Positions 21,858-31,470 of a stretch of 64,000 bases of DNA are shown here, in pieces. Within the stretch, counting starts at the first letter, position 1; each line of letters opens with the position of its first letter. The translations under genes were made by a program, and so were the position numbers. The DNA is from Flavobacterium fryxellicola (lineage in GTDB: Bacteria; Bacteroidota; Bacteroidia; Flavobacteriales; Flavobacteriaceae). The stretch spans positions 1 through 64,000 of the forward strand of contig NZ_FRDK01000004.1 in NCBI RefSeq assembly GCF_900143245.1. The letters are read 5' to 3'. The notes beneath the pieces were generated by a model. It was given only the letters and a program-made list of their open reading frames with translations. It did no database searches and had not been told where the DNA came from.

Positions 21858-24800
21858 CTAGAAACTCAAGCTTAATCTAGCGAAAAGAAATCTTCCGTTC
21901 ATGCCAAATTGAGAGGTGTTTCTTGAATATACAAATTGATTTGCATTTGATAAGTCAATTGTGGATGGTGCAGCTGTGTAATCAATAGCTCCGGATACTA
22001 ATCTAGGTCTGATTGCAGTTTGTGAACCAAGATTTGCATCTGGATATATGTCAAAAACATTGTTAGCTCCAATTACAACTTTTGCAGCTCCAGTAATTTT
22101 GAAACCAATAGATAAATCAGTGATTATTTTTGCGCCCCATGTTGGATGCTCAATTTCGACTGCTTGACCATTTATTATTGCTCCTTCAACTCTTCCATCT
22201 CCATTTACATCAGCCGTATTAGGATCTGTAACCTGTCCAAAATAAACATTTCTTAAAAAGAAATCGAATTTTTTATAAGTAAAAGAGTTGGTTAAATTTC
22301 CTTTAACTCTAGGTATTGCTTCTTCTAAATAGATTCTGCTCATTTCAGAAAAATAACGGTTTATTTGACCATTGGCAATCAAAGTAGGTGATCCTTGTAT
22401 AGCACCCACTTGTCTTGTTTGAGAAAAAGTAGTAGCTAAATCAGATTTGATTACTACAGCTCCTAAATTTAGTTTATGTGTTATAATGATATCAATTCCT
22501 TTAGACTCTGTACTAATAGCATTGGCAAAAAAAGTAGCCGCATTTGCTCCAGCTTGATCAAATTGTAATTGAAGCTCTCTTTGTGGTGTTCCCGTTGCAA
22601 ACGTTCCCGATGGACGAGAAAATTGATCCGTCAAAGTCACTCTGTCATCTATTCTTACAATGTAAGCATCGGCAGTTAGAGTAATGTTTCCTTCTGGAAT
22701 TTTAGCGGTAAAACCAATACTGGCACTTTTAGATTCTTCTTGTTTCAATTGTGGAATTCCAAGGGCTTTAGCTGCCGGGGAATCATTACTAAATGTACTA
22801 ACTTCAAAAGGTACGCCACCAACAAATTGCGTAGCTGTAGCGTTAAAATTGATTTGGTGTAACGATGGGGCACGGAAACCTGTTGAAACGGCACCACGCA
22901 AATTAATGTTGTCTGTTAGTTTATAACGACTGGCAACTTTAAAATTAGTAGTGTTTCCAAAATCTGAATAGTTTTCAAAACGAACAGCTCCGTTCAATAA
23001 CCATTTTTCTGTAACATCATATTCAAGATCTCCATAAATAGCGGCACTGTTCCGTCCTTTATCAACTGCGTTTGCAGGTCTGAAACCTGGAAATACTTGC
23101 GAACCATTTCCTCTAATAGATCCAAAGAAATCGGTAACGATAAGATTAGCGGGTGTAACTCCTGGTAAAGCAACATTACCGTTTATATCATATAAATTAT
23201 ATGATTCTGGCTGTCCAGCATTAATGCTATATTTTTCATTTCTGTATTCAGCTCCGAAAGCAACATTTAAAGCACCAAATTTTTGATTCATGTCAAAATT
23301 GGTTGTGTTTTGGCTAAATGCTAATCCACCTGCATCAAAAGTAGTTGGGGAATTTTCTCTCATGGAAGAATTGACGGTGTTCTCAACACCATAATCAAAA
23401 CTGTTTCTACCAAAAGTATTACTTAAGTCAAAATTCCAATTACCAAAAATGGTACCTCGCAATCCTGCTGCTGCTGAAATATCGTTAATTGTCGAATGAA
23501 TTTCAGGTAAAAAACCATTTGGATACAAGCCGGTGTAAGATCTAGATTGATTTGGTCTTCTGTAAAATCCAGCAGCTTCACCAGTTCTATGGCTATTCCC
23601 TCCAAAAGCATACAATTCTAATTTATCAGTTAAGGGATAGGCAGCATTTACAAAGAATTGCGAACTTTGAAGTGATGATTGACCTACTCTCATATTAAAA
23701 TCATTTCTTACTAAGCTTCTTGCAGCTAATTCGTTAGCAGTTACGTCAGCTCCTAACAAAGTTCTCATTCCCGCTAAATTTCCTGAAGACGCGGCGGTTT
23801 GAATAGCTGCTTTTGTAGTCGCATCAAAATAATTTACTTGTTGCGCATACGTATTAATTGTATTCAGTAAACCGTTATAAAAACCAGGAGTAGTGTTTAA
23901 CGTATTCGCATATAAACTATTGATATTGATACCTGCTATTCTAGCTCTTTCTTCAACAGCATTATATCGGTTGAATAAATTTCCAGTTACTTCTCTGGCG
24001 CGACTTGTTTGACCTCTCAATTGAGCGCTTGCAGTAACATTGATAAAGCTTTTTTCTTTCCCTAGGTTTGTGCCATAGTTTAAGTCAATTTGAATGTTGT
24101 TTCCATCATTTCCACCGGTATGGTCGTTTGCATTTTTAGAAAAATGACTTCCTCCAAAAAGGTTTATTTCCAATTTTTTAGTATCTTTTTTCATGTTGAT
24201 GTTGATCACACCAGCAATAGCATCTGAGCCATATTGAGCTGAAGCTCCATCTCTTAATACTTCAATTTTTTCGATAGCAAAAGCAGGAATGGAATTCAAG
24301 TCGGTACCCACAGCTCCTCTACCAGGTGATCCATTGATGTTTACCAAAGAGGATGTATGACGTCGTTTTCCATTTAATAAAACTAAAACTTGGTCTGGTC
24401 CTAAACCTCTTAATTGCGCTGGGTCAATGTGATCGGTTCCATCAGCTACAGTAGTTGTATTCGATGTAAATGATGGCGCAACCATATTTAAAATTTGATT
24501 CAAATTCGTTTGAGCACCTTGTGAGGCAATCTCTTTCATAGAAATCACATCAATAGGTACTGCAGATTCAGTAACTGTTCTAGTTGGATTTCGGGATCCA
24601 ATTACGACAACATCTTGCAGTGTTTCGCCGCTTCTCATTAAAGTAACATTCAATTTAGTGCCAGTTACCGTAACCGATTTAGTTTCTAATCCCACATAAG
24701 AAAATTGTAAGATATCTCCAATTTCAGCACTGATACTATAGGTTCCATCAATATCTGTTGTAGTTCCTTTTGTAGTTCCTTTAACAATAATTGTAACGCC

Positions 24801-25271
24801 AGGTAACGATTCTCCTTTTTCATCAACAACGCGGCCTTTGATAATTTCGGCTATTGCATTTTGATTTAAATCAGAGAAAAATTCTCCGGTACTTCCTGCG
24901 TTGGCAATTCCTTCTTTTTGTAGAATAATCTGATTGCTGACTTCAATATAATTCATTTTAAGCGGTTTCAAAATACGGGTTAGTACACTTGATAATGCTT
25001 CATTAGTAGCATAAACACTCACTTTTTGATTTAATTGTGTCATTCTTGAATTGTACGAAAACTTGACATGGGCTAGTTTTTCAAGTTTCGTTAATGCAGT
25101 GTCTAAGTTTAAATCAGTTACAGTTATGGTAACCTTTGTGTCCAGTTTTTTTTGACCTCTGATATTATTCGCTATCGTAACACTTGAAAAGACAAATGCT
25201 AAAACAAATTGAAATAGGGTTATTTTCATGATTCGAATAAATAGTCGTTGTTTGAAGACAGTTTTTTTCAT
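21858..25271 (-). CDS. TonB-dependent receptor with N-terminal STN signalling domain
   Basis: An outer-membrane transporter of 1137 residues. After an N-terminal signal segment (about residues 15-40) come an STN domain at about 45-115 (KVTITVTDLNLDTALTKLEK), a carboxypeptidase-regulatory-like beta domain at about 145-215 (GRVVDEKGESLPGVTIIVK), the plug at about 230-355 (VLLNGKRRHTS, EVLRDGASAQYGSDAIAGV), then a beta-barrel ending in an aromatic-rich C-terminus LFARLSLSF. The STN domain and the upstream FecR and ECF genes show it both imports a ligand and signals its presence. The ligand is not known; the plug is of the siderophore/vitamin type and no SusD partner is present. Confidence 0.93.
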   Translation of the reverse strand: MKKTVFKQRLFIRIMKITLFQFVLAFVFSSVTIANNIRGQKKLDTKVTITVTDLNLDTALTKLEKLAHVKFSYNSRMTQLNQKVSVYATNEALSSVLTRILKPLKMNYIEVSNQIILQKEGIANAGSTGEFFSDLNQNAIAEIIKGRVVDEKGESLPGVTIIVKGTTKGTTTDIDGTYSISAEIGDILQFSYVGLETKSVTVTGTKLNVTLMRSGETLQDVVVIGSRNPTRTVTESAVPIDVISMKEIASQGAQTNLNQILNMVAPSFTSNTTTVADGTDHIDPAQLRGLGPDQVLVLLNGKRRHTSSLVNINGSPGRGAVGTDLNSIPAFAIEKIEVLRDGASAQYGSDAIAGVININMKKDTKKLEINLFGGSHFSKNANDHTGGNDGNNIQIDLNYGTNLGKEKSFINVTASAQLRGQTSRAREVTGNLFNRYNAVEERARIAGININSLYANTLNTTPGFYNGLLNTINTYAQQVNYFDATTKAAIQTAASSGNLAGMRTLLGADVTANELAARSLVRNDFNMRVGQSSLQSSQFFVNAAYPLTDKLELYAFGGNSHRTGEAAGFYRRPNQSRSYTGLYPNGFLPEIHSTINDISAAAGLRGTIFGNWNFDLSNTFGRNSFDYGVENTVNSSMRENSPTTFDAGGLAFSQNTTNFDMNQKFGALNVAFGAEYRNEKYSINAGQPESYNLYDINGNVALPGVTPANLIVTDFFGSIRGNGSQVFPGFRPANAVDKGRNSAAIYGDLEYDVTEKWLLNGAVRFENYSDFGNTTNFKVASRYKLTDNINLRGAVSTGFRAPSLHQINFNATATQFVGGVPFEVSTFSNDSPAAKALGIPQLKQEESKSASIGFTAKIPEGNITLTADAYIVRIDDRVTLTDQFSRPSGTFATGTPQRELQLQFDQAGANAATFFANAISTESKGIDIIITHKLNLGAVVIKSDLATTFSQTRQVGAIQGSPTLIANGQINRYFSEMSRIYLEEAIPRVKGNLTNSFTYKKFDFFLRNVYFGQVTDPNTADVNGDGRVEGAIINGQAVEIEHPTWGAKIITDLSIGFKITGAAKVVIGANNVFDIYPDANLGSQTAIRPRLVSGAIDYTAAPSTIDLSNANQFVYSRNTSQFGMNGRFLFARLSLSF

Positions 25272-25433
25272 AATTTTGGTTTGTTGTTTTAATATTCGTT
25301 AGTTTGGTTATTGGGAGAACATACCAATTGCTCTTTACAGAGAGTGAATTGATTTTATTCAAAGCGTCGAGAATGTTACAGCATTTTCGGCGCTATTTTC
25401 TAATGCATAATTTACTTCATAGGCAAGATATTA

Positions 25434-26378
25434 TTAGTTACATCCGTCTGATATAATGATGATTTGGTTTCCATTCATTTCATAGCTGGTATTATTTCCA
25501 AGGCTTTTGCATATAATTTTTAGTTTCTCTGGTAATGGTTGATCGCCTAAAGAGGTGGTGAGATAGCAGTCCTTTAATTTTGTTTGAGGGAAATCAATTT
25601 TTACTAAATAGGCCTGTTCAATAGTTTTGAAAATTTGTGCTACCGGAATATCGGTGAATTCAAATCCCAATTGCTCTATATTGCTGGCAGATTGACTTAA
25701 AGATTGATCCAGTGTGATATCGGTAATTTTATTAAAAACGAAGTTTTTTCGAACGAATCGTAAAGCTTGATTGGGCAACAAAACAATTAGTTGGTCTTTT
25801 GAATTGGCGATTAATGCATTAGATCTTACTTTTACTTTTCCCGTTCGAACTACAACTTCGACATTGGGTTGATTGTCGTATGCCTTTATTTTAAAGCTCG
25901 TTCCTACTACTTTAGTAACGATTTCGTTCGCAAATACAAAAAATGGTTTTTGAGGATTTTTACTAATTTCGAAAAAGCCTTCACCAGAGAGGTACACTTT
26001 TCTTTCATCACCAACAAATATTTTAGGGTAACTTAACTTGCTGTTGGGTTGCAATAATACCGAACTGCCATCAGATAGGGTGATTATTTGAGGTTTGTCT
26101 GAGTTGTTGGTTTGTTCCACTAAACCCTCATCATTTGTATTGATCAGTTCACTATAAGTTAGTTTTGAGTTTTGAGAAGGCCTGTTTTGATTGTACAACC
26201 ACCCGGATAACAGACTTAAAAGCAAAACAGCAGCTACACCAGCAAACCATCTTTTTTTCAAGAGTTTTAAAACTGGTTTTTCGATATCCTTTTTATTCTT
26301 CTCAGTTCTTTCAATTTTATTCCAAGTAGCTTGCAACGCATCTTGAACCGCATCCGAAGATAATTGATCATTCGGCAC
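25434..26378 (-). CDS. FecR-family anti-sigma factor, main part
   Basis: The inner-membrane regulator that links the TonB receptor to its sigma factor. A cytoplasmic N-terminal part is followed by one membrane helix at about residues 48-66 (VAAVLLLSLLSGWLY), the periplasmic FecR domain at about 95-200 (LSDGSSVLLQPNSKLSYP, VYLSGEGFFEI), and a C-terminal STN-like domain of the DUF4974 kind (GFEFTDIPVAQIFKTIEQAY). This frame opens with GTG directly after a TAA. The 56 codons before that TAA are in the same frame and encode the missing N-terminal part of the family. The protein is therefore either truncated, made by re-initiation, or the gene is inactive. Confidence 0.85.
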   Translation of the reverse strand: MPNDQLSSDAVQDALQATWNKIERTEKNKKDIEKPVLKLLKKRWFAGVAAVLLLSLLSGWLYNQNRPSQNSKLTYSELINTNDEGLVEQTNNSDKPQIITLSDGSSVLLQPNSKLSYPKIFVGDERKVYLSGEGFFEISKNPQKPFFVFANEIVTKVVGTSFKIKAYDNQPNVEVVVRTGKVKVRSNALIANSKDQLIVLLPNQALRFVRKNFVFNKITDITLDQSLSQSASNIEQLGFEFTDIPVAQIFKTIEQAYLVKIDFPQTKLKDCYLTTSLGDQPLPEKLKIICKSLGNNTSYEMNGNQIIIISDGCN

Positions 26379-26549
26379 TTACATCGCTAACAACCATAAT
26401 CTGGCTTCTTCTACTAATTTAGCTCGACTAGAATGTTCTAGGGTCCACTCTTCCCAATTATTTAGGTCATTTTTGAAACACACCCAGAGACGGAATGATT
26501 CGTCAGCTAAAAAATGTTCTATCTCGGTATAATTAGTACGTTGTTGCAT
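26379..26549 (-). pseudogene. N-terminal fragment of the FecR gene, cut off by an in-frame stop
   Basis: An ATG at 26549 opens 56 codons, including FLADESFRLWV and LVEEARLWLLAM. These match the usual N-terminal sigma-binding segment of Bacteroidota FecR proteins. TAA at 26379-26381 follows, and the next codons (GTG CCG AAT) continue the same frame into the main FecR part. One base change would restore a single protein of about 371 residues. Confidence 0.85.
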
Positions 26550-26660
26550 CAATAAAGGAGGTTACAAGTGTAGAAAGGACCTTTTTTTTAATTGATACTC
26601 ACTAAAAGTGATGTTTTTTTATATTATTTTTTGAATGTTAAATTGCCAATTAAAATAGCA

Positions 26661-27245
26661 CTAAGAAAAGGATTTCTTTTCTTTCCATTCTTTGCGCAAG
26701 CTTAACAATGCTCGGTGCAAAAGATTATTTGCTGATTGATAATTAATGTCTAGTGTAATGGCAATTTGGTCTACGTTAAGTTCTTGATGGTATCGAAGGT
26801 ACAAGGCTTCCTTTTGTCGAGAAGGCAAATCATTAATTAAATGATTGAGATGTGAAACTTTAAAAGCTGTCGTTTCATCTGAAATAAGGTCGTGTTCAAT
26901 AGAAAAGTCAAACAGAAAATCTACGGTTTCTATAGCGCTACTAAAACGAAAAATACGATCACGTTGTTGTGCTCTTGTAAGTCGTTTGCGTACACAAGAA
27001 AGTAAATAAGCTTTTACTATTACTGAATCATTAAGTTTATGTTTGTAAATCCAGATGTCTGTGAAAACATCCTGAACGCAATCCTGAACTTTTTCAGGAA
27101 ACGGAATAAAGGAATTTCCATAACGTATTAAATGAGCGTAATGCTTTTTAAAAAGCATTGAAAAAGCATTTTCATCCCCTTTTTTAAGATTGTTCCAAAG
27201 CGTGGAGTCGTCTATAAGGTCGGTGTGCAGTATTTGCCTTTTCAC
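26661..27245 (-). CDS. ECF sigma factor, FecI type
   Basis: A 194-residue extracytoplasmic-function sigma-70 factor. Region 2 covers about 25-95 (AFSMLFKKHYAHLIRYG, VQDCVQDVFTDIWIYK). Region 4 covers about 135-185 (DLPSRQKEALYLRYHQ, followed by a helix-turn-helix reading INYQSANNLLHRALLSLR). It heads a locus of sigma factor, FecR and STN-domain receptor, the standard order for cell-surface signalling. It should switch on the receptor gene once the receptor binds its ligand. The broken FecR downstream may leave it uncontrolled or inactive. Confidence 0.93.
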   Translation of the reverse strand: MKRQILHTDLIDDSTLWNNLKKGDENAFSMLFKKHYAHLIRYGNSFIPFPEKVQDCVQDVFTDIWIYKHKLNDSVIVKAYLLSCVRKRLTRAQQRDRIFRFSSAIETVDFLFDFSIEHDLISDETTAFKVSHLNHLINDLPSRQKEALYLRYHQELNVDQIAITLDINYQSANNLLHRALLSLRKEWKEKKSFS

Positions 27246-27708
27246 AATTTAATTTGGATTAGTTCATTTGTTTAATACAAAATTTGGTTAAGCTTGTTTT
27301 TATGTTTTAATAGCAAAAAAAGGACAACAGGAATGCGATTACTACATTATTTTTAAGGCAGTGTAATTGTTATTCTTTCTACAATATTAATTGGTTGGAA
27401 GTAATTATCTCAAGGAGATTTCAAAGATTTCACTATCAAACTTATGTAATTTTAAGTTAAAATTAACTTTTTATTCTTAAAAACGTAGAGAAATACAACT
27501 ATTTACAAATAGATGTATGTTTTTTTTGGTAAAGTAATTTTTTCAGGATTATAATTGCTGATTTAATAATGAACTATTTTTTAGTATTTCATTTTAAATA
27601 AACAAATGGTGTATCACGAGCGAGAAAGAAGACGTCTATCTGAATTGTTCCTACAATCATAAATGATGATTGGAAGTGACTGTAGCATTTAAATACCGAC
27701 TGTTTCTT
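27246..27708. other. Intergenic region upstream of the sigma factor gene
   Basis: About 460 bp of AT-rich sequence. It contains a small inverted repeat CAATCAT / ATGATTG near 27655-27675 without a T tract. I see no gene, promoter of clear consensus, or RNA motif. Confidence 0.5.
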
Positions 27709-28665
27709 CTAGAACTTCCAAGCTTTTTGTTGTGCATCACTCAAAAAAGTCCATGCGACAATTCGACTTGTTTTTTGGCCTTGAGCCATATCAATTGTTT
27801 TAATTTCGACTGCACTTACCTTATTTAATGTTTTGTAAAGACTAGAAAGATTTTCTTTTTTGGATATTAAAGTAGTAAACCACAAACATTGCATTGGATA
27901 TTTGGCACTTTCATAAATCATTTGGGTAACGAAACCTAGCTCACCACCTTCACACCATAATTCAGCATTATGACCCCCAAAATTTAAAACAGGTTTCGTA
28001 GTTTTGGTACTGACGCTTTGAGATTCTAAATTATTTAATTTTCGTACCGTACTTTTAGTAGCCTCATCTTGGGAAGCATGAAAAGGTGGATTACAAATGG
28101 TAAACGTAAATTTGTCTTCTGGAGTAATAATATTTTTAAAAATAAATCGCGACTGTGTTTGTTGTTGTAAACTGATAGCATCAATCAACTTTGGATTGTC
28201 TTCAATGATGGCGCTGCAGTTTTCAATAGCTTTTAAATCAATATCTGTTCCTACAAAACTCCAACCGTAAGCAGAATTCCCTATAATTGGATAAATGCAG
28301 TTGGCACCTACACCAATATCTAAGCCTTGGACTGTTTCCCCCTCAGGAATGATTCCGTTGTTGCTTGAAGCTAATAAATCAGCTATATAATGAACGTAGT
28401 CTGCTCTTCCAGGGATTGGAGGGCAAAGGTAGTTTTTAGGAATATCCCAGTTTTGAATGTCATAATGCGATAACAATAACGCTTTGTTTAGGGATTTTAC
28501 AGCATCTGGATTACTAAAATCGATGGTTTCAATTTGGTGCTCATTAATAGAAACAAAGGACTTCAATTCCGGAGATTTTTCTATTAATTCTTCAAAATTA
28601 TAGCCAAATCTGTCTCGATTTCTAGGATGTAAATTCGTCTTTTCGGTAATCTTTTTCGCTTTCAT
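27709..28665 (-). CDS. rlmF: 23S rRNA (adenine-1618-N6)-methyltransferase
   Basis: Methylates A1618 of 23S rRNA with S-adenosylmethionine. The first part has NLHPRNRDRFGYNFEEL, followed by the cofactor-binding GLDIGVGANCIYPI and the amino-methyltransferase catalytic motif NPPFHAS, as in RlmF (YbiN). The 318-residue length agrees with E. coli RlmF (about 308). It is a single gene with no co-directional neighbour nearby. Confidence 0.94.
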   Translation of the reverse strand: MKAKKITEKTNLHPRNRDRFGYNFEELIEKSPELKSFVSINEHQIETIDFSNPDAVKSLNKALLLSHYDIQNWDIPKNYLCPPIPGRADYVHYIADLLASSNNGIIPEGETVQGLDIGVGANCIYPIIGNSAYGWSFVGTDIDLKAIENCSAIIEDNPKLIDAISLQQQTQSRFIFKNIITPEDKFTFTICNPPFHASQDEATKSTVRKLNNLESQSVSTKTTKPVLNFGGHNAELWCEGGELGFVTQMIYESAKYPMQCLWFTTLISKKENLSSLYKTLNKVSAVEIKTIDMAQGQKTSRIVAWTFLSDAQQKAWKF

Positions 28666-28818
28666 TTTCTATATTTCGATGCAAATATAAGCATAAGTAT
28701 TTTGTAAAAAGGGCATAGGTTATTTAGATCCCTCAAACAGTGGATATGCAATGGAAATGAAAGAATGATGGTTTTTTTAAAGCATAAAACGGTTACTTTT
28801 ATAAAAAATACAAATAGA

Positions 28819-29685
28819 ATGACCATTATGCCCTTCTCATCTCATTTCAAAAAAAGGTACATCGTTTATAGTTTAGTGGTTTTTTATGTTGTTATGTGTC
28901 AGTCGTGTGTGACGATGCGATATTCCAATAAGGAAACCAGAAAATTCTTCGCAACCTCAAAAACAGCTTTTAAGGATTCCACGATCCTTTTTGACGGCTA
29001 TAAGATTCATTATGTAACCACAGGCAGTGATCAAAATCCAACTTTATTTTTTGTTCATGGTTCCCCTGGAAGCTGGAATGCTTTCAAAGAATATCTTCTA
29101 GATACTTTATTGCTGAAGAAATATCGGATGATTGCAATTGATCGACCGGGTTTTGGATACAGCGATTTTGGCAATGCTCAAAGTTTAAAGGAGCAATCAC
29201 AACGAATAGCTGCATTTATTAAAAAAATAGATAATAAAAAACCGCTAATTTTGGTGGGTCATTCTGTTGGCGGACCAGTTGTGTCTCAGTTAGCGGTGGA
29301 TCATCCCTCTTGGTATTCCCGATTGGTGATACTTGCTGGGTCCTTAGATCCTAAGGCCGAAAATCCAGAGAAATGGAGAGCAGTTATTAAAGCATCGCCA
29401 TTGCGGTATTTAATTCCAGGAGCATTACGGCCTTCTAATGATGAACTTTGGTGGCTGAAAAAGGATTTGGTACTATTACAGCCAGAGCTAAAAAAGATCA
29501 CTTGCGATGTTACGATTATTCACGGAACAAAAGATGTTTTGGTACCGTATAGTAATGTTGCTTTTATGAAAATAATGTTGGTTAATGCGAAATCAATCGA
29601 TACGTTGACGATCGAAAAAGCGAATCATTTTATTCCGTGGAGCCATTATGTGATTGTAAGGGATGCCTTGTTGAAGATTCAATAA
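28819..29685 (+). CDS. Alpha/beta hydrolase, membrane- or lipid-anchored
   Basis: A hydrolase with nucleophile elbow GHSVGG, oxyanion motif FVHGSPGSW, and late histidine in KANHFIPW; the acid is probably the Asp in HGTKDVLVP. The N-terminus has a hydrophobic segment YSLVVFYVVMCQSC, which may be a lipobox ending in Cys or a signal anchor. Several in-frame starts exist from 28765. I prefer the ATG at 28819 because the signal segment then begins near the N-terminus. The substrate is unknown. It converges with the thiamine pyrophosphokinase gene with a 3-bp gap. Confidence 0.75.
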   Translation: MTIMPFSSHFKKRYIVYSLVVFYVVMCQSCVTMRYSNKETRKFFATSKTAFKDSTILFDGYKIHYVTTGSDQNPTLFFVHGSPGSWNAFKEYLLDTLLLKKYRMIAIDRPGFGYSDFGNAQSLKEQSQRIAAFIKKIDNKKPLILVGHSVGGPVVSQLAVDHPSWYSRLVILAGSLDPKAENPEKWRAVIKASPLRYLIPGALRPSNDELWWLKKDLVLLQPELKKITCDVTIIHGTKDVLVPYSNVAFMKIMLVNAKSIDTLTIEKANHFIPWSHYVIVRDALLKIQ

Positions 29686-29688
29686 ATA

Positions 29689-30351
29689 CTAATCCAAGCA
29701 CTCCATCATCAATAAATCGCCTTCATCGTGTGTTATTGTTACGATGCCATCTTTGATAACATGATTGCTGCTCCCAGTACGATAACCAATAGTTAGACTA
29801 TCATCTTTTAACGGATAGCATAAATTATCAGAGTGAATTCCAGTAACATGACCGATGGGGATTAAGGAAATAGGAGTGTTTGCCGTATACCATTTTTCGA
29901 ATTTCTTAGGCAATAAAAACACTTTTGAATGATCGTCCAGAATGACAATTTTTAGTAGATTTCTGTATCGCGTGATGTTAGTCAGATTCGTAATCGTATG
30001 ATCGGCTCTTCTTCCAGTTGCCCAAACGACATTTACGGCCGGTATTTTTCTTTCGATTAAATAGTCAAAAGCCTTTTCTAAATCAGTTTTATTCTGATCC
30101 GGTGTATGAATGATTTCGATTGGATATTGAGTTGTTTTGTAAATTTCAGGATCAAATCCTCTGTCGAAATCACCTAGCAGTATATCGACTTTAATGTCTA
30201 ACTCCATTACACGAACCATGGCAGAGTCTAACACCACAACCAGAGGAGACCATTCCAGCAATTGGCCTAGTAGTTCTGGTTTGCAGGAAGCGCCGTTAGC
30301 GATGATTAAAGCAGGTTCTTGGTCATCGCGAACGATATGGTGTGAAGACAT
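29689..30351 (-). CDS. Thiamine pyrophosphokinase
   Basis: Transfers pyrophosphate from ATP to thiamine to make thiamine diphosphate. In its 220 residues it has the acidic motifs of the family, LLGDFDRG, TPDQNKTDLEKA and GRRADHTITNL, in the right order, followed by a C-terminal beta-sandwich with the serine motif YRTGSSNHV. No TPP riboswitch is visible upstream, and no other thiamine gene is nearby. Confidence 0.92.
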   Translation of the reverse strand: MSSHHIVRDDQEPALIIANGASCKPELLGQLLEWSPLVVVLDSAMVRVMELDIKVDILLGDFDRGFDPEIYKTTQYPIEIIHTPDQNKTDLEKAFDYLIERKIPAVNVVWATGRRADHTITNLTNITRYRNLLKIVILDDHSKVFLLPKKFEKWYTANTPISLIPIGHVTGIHSDNLCYPLKDDSLTIGYRTGSSNHVIKDGIVTITHDEGDLLMMECLD

Positions 30352-30605
30352 GTTTATTTATGAATTATACATTATGCCGTAAAAGTAAATAAAAGTTCTC
30401 GTTTTATTGCTTCCATCACTACTTTGGATTACTCTGCGCTGCTTTTATTTTCATAGCGTTCAGCAAATTTCATTTGAACTAAAAACTAAAACAGTTGCTG
30501 AGCTTTATTTTTCTACCATTTGGAAGAGGAATCAAAGCGCTTTTTATCGGAACTGGAAAGTTGTTAAGAAGCTGTTTTGTCAGGAATAGCAGGATTTGCT
30601 ACTAC
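30352..30605. other. Intergenic region with no recognised feature
   Basis: About 250 bp between the thiamine pyrophosphokinase start and the DUF4249 gene end. Short open frames on both strands have no family signature. I cannot tell whether it is decayed coding sequence. Confidence 0.4.
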
Positions 30606-31427
30606 TTATTCGACAGTGTATTTTTTGATATCCACTTCACTAAGAGAGAAATAGCCCAATGGATAATTAGCAGTATCAGTTGTGTTCATAACATTTCCCC
30701 TTACGGTTGCAGGTGGTGATTGAAATGGTCCTCCGCCATTATTTCCAGCAATACTCACTAAGATACTCATGTAATTATAATAGGCTTTAGAAATTCCGAA
30801 GTGACTTACTTCAATTGTATCGTCTTTTTTAAGATTGTCGTTTTGTGAGATGCTAAAGAATTCGTTGCCGTTAAAAAATTCATCCTGATCTACATAAAAG
30901 TTTGATTTTACTTGGTTGGAATACATATATTTGTACAAGTAATAATTGGTTTCAGTCGGTGGATCTTGATAAAATGTTTTGATTTCTACATCGGTTCCTG
31001 TGAACCCGCCTTTGTTGTTTTGAACAATTTTTGTTATCGAAGTAACCGCTTTTAATGTTTCGGTGGCGGTGTAGGTATTGCCATTGCTGATAATAGTCAA
31101 CGTATAGGTTTCATTAATTATTGGAACAAAAGTAGTACAATTATATTCACCCGTATTTGCCATTTCTGAAAATGTAAAAACGACATTAGCGCTGTTTTTT
31201 ATGGATACTGTCGCTCCTGAAACTATTGGAATCGCATTACTGTAAAATCCAGTTGTGGTAGTTAGTTTTATTTTTTGCTGATTTCCTACAGTTCCTTTTT
31301 TCCAATTGATTGCTGCTTCAACGACCAATTTTGGGGGCGCATTGTCTAAATCAACGTCGATTACATCTTCGCAACTACTTGCCAAAACAGCCATTAGGAG
31401 TACTAAAAAGAGTGTTATTTTTTTCAT
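30606..31427 (-). CDS. DUF4249 outer-membrane-associated lipoprotein
   Basis: A 273-residue lipoprotein. The lipobox LASSC at about 15-19 is followed by the acidic segment EDVIDVDLDNAPPKLVVEA, typical of DUF4249 proteins and of lipoproteins sorted to the outer membrane in this phylum. The rest is beta-rich with a transthyretin-like segment (ATVSIKNSANVVFTFSE). DUF4249 genes regularly follow a TonB receptor gene, as here with a 43-bp gap, so it probably assists that receptor at the surface. The ligand is unknown. Confidence 0.88.
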   Translation of the reverse strand: MKKITLFLVLLMAVLASSCEDVIDVDLDNAPPKLVVEAAINWKKGTVGNQQKIKLTTTTGFYSNAIPIVSGATVSIKNSANVVFTFSEMANTGEYNCTTFVPIINETYTLTIISNGNTYTATETLKAVTSITKIVQNNKGGFTGTDVEIKTFYQDPPTETNYYLYKYMYSNQVKSNFYVDQDEFFNGNEFFSISQNDNLKKDDTIEVSHFGISKAYYNYMSILVSIAGNNGGGPFQSPPATVRGNVMNTTDTANYPLGYFSLSEVDIKKYTVE

Positions 31428-31470
31428 TTTTTTTGTTTTTGATTGCCTTACTTTTTTATGGTTGAGGGAC

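Noticed and set aside
29689-30605. TPP riboswitch upstream of thiamine pyrophosphokinase
   Set aside because: None of the conserved blocks of the TPP aptamer is present.
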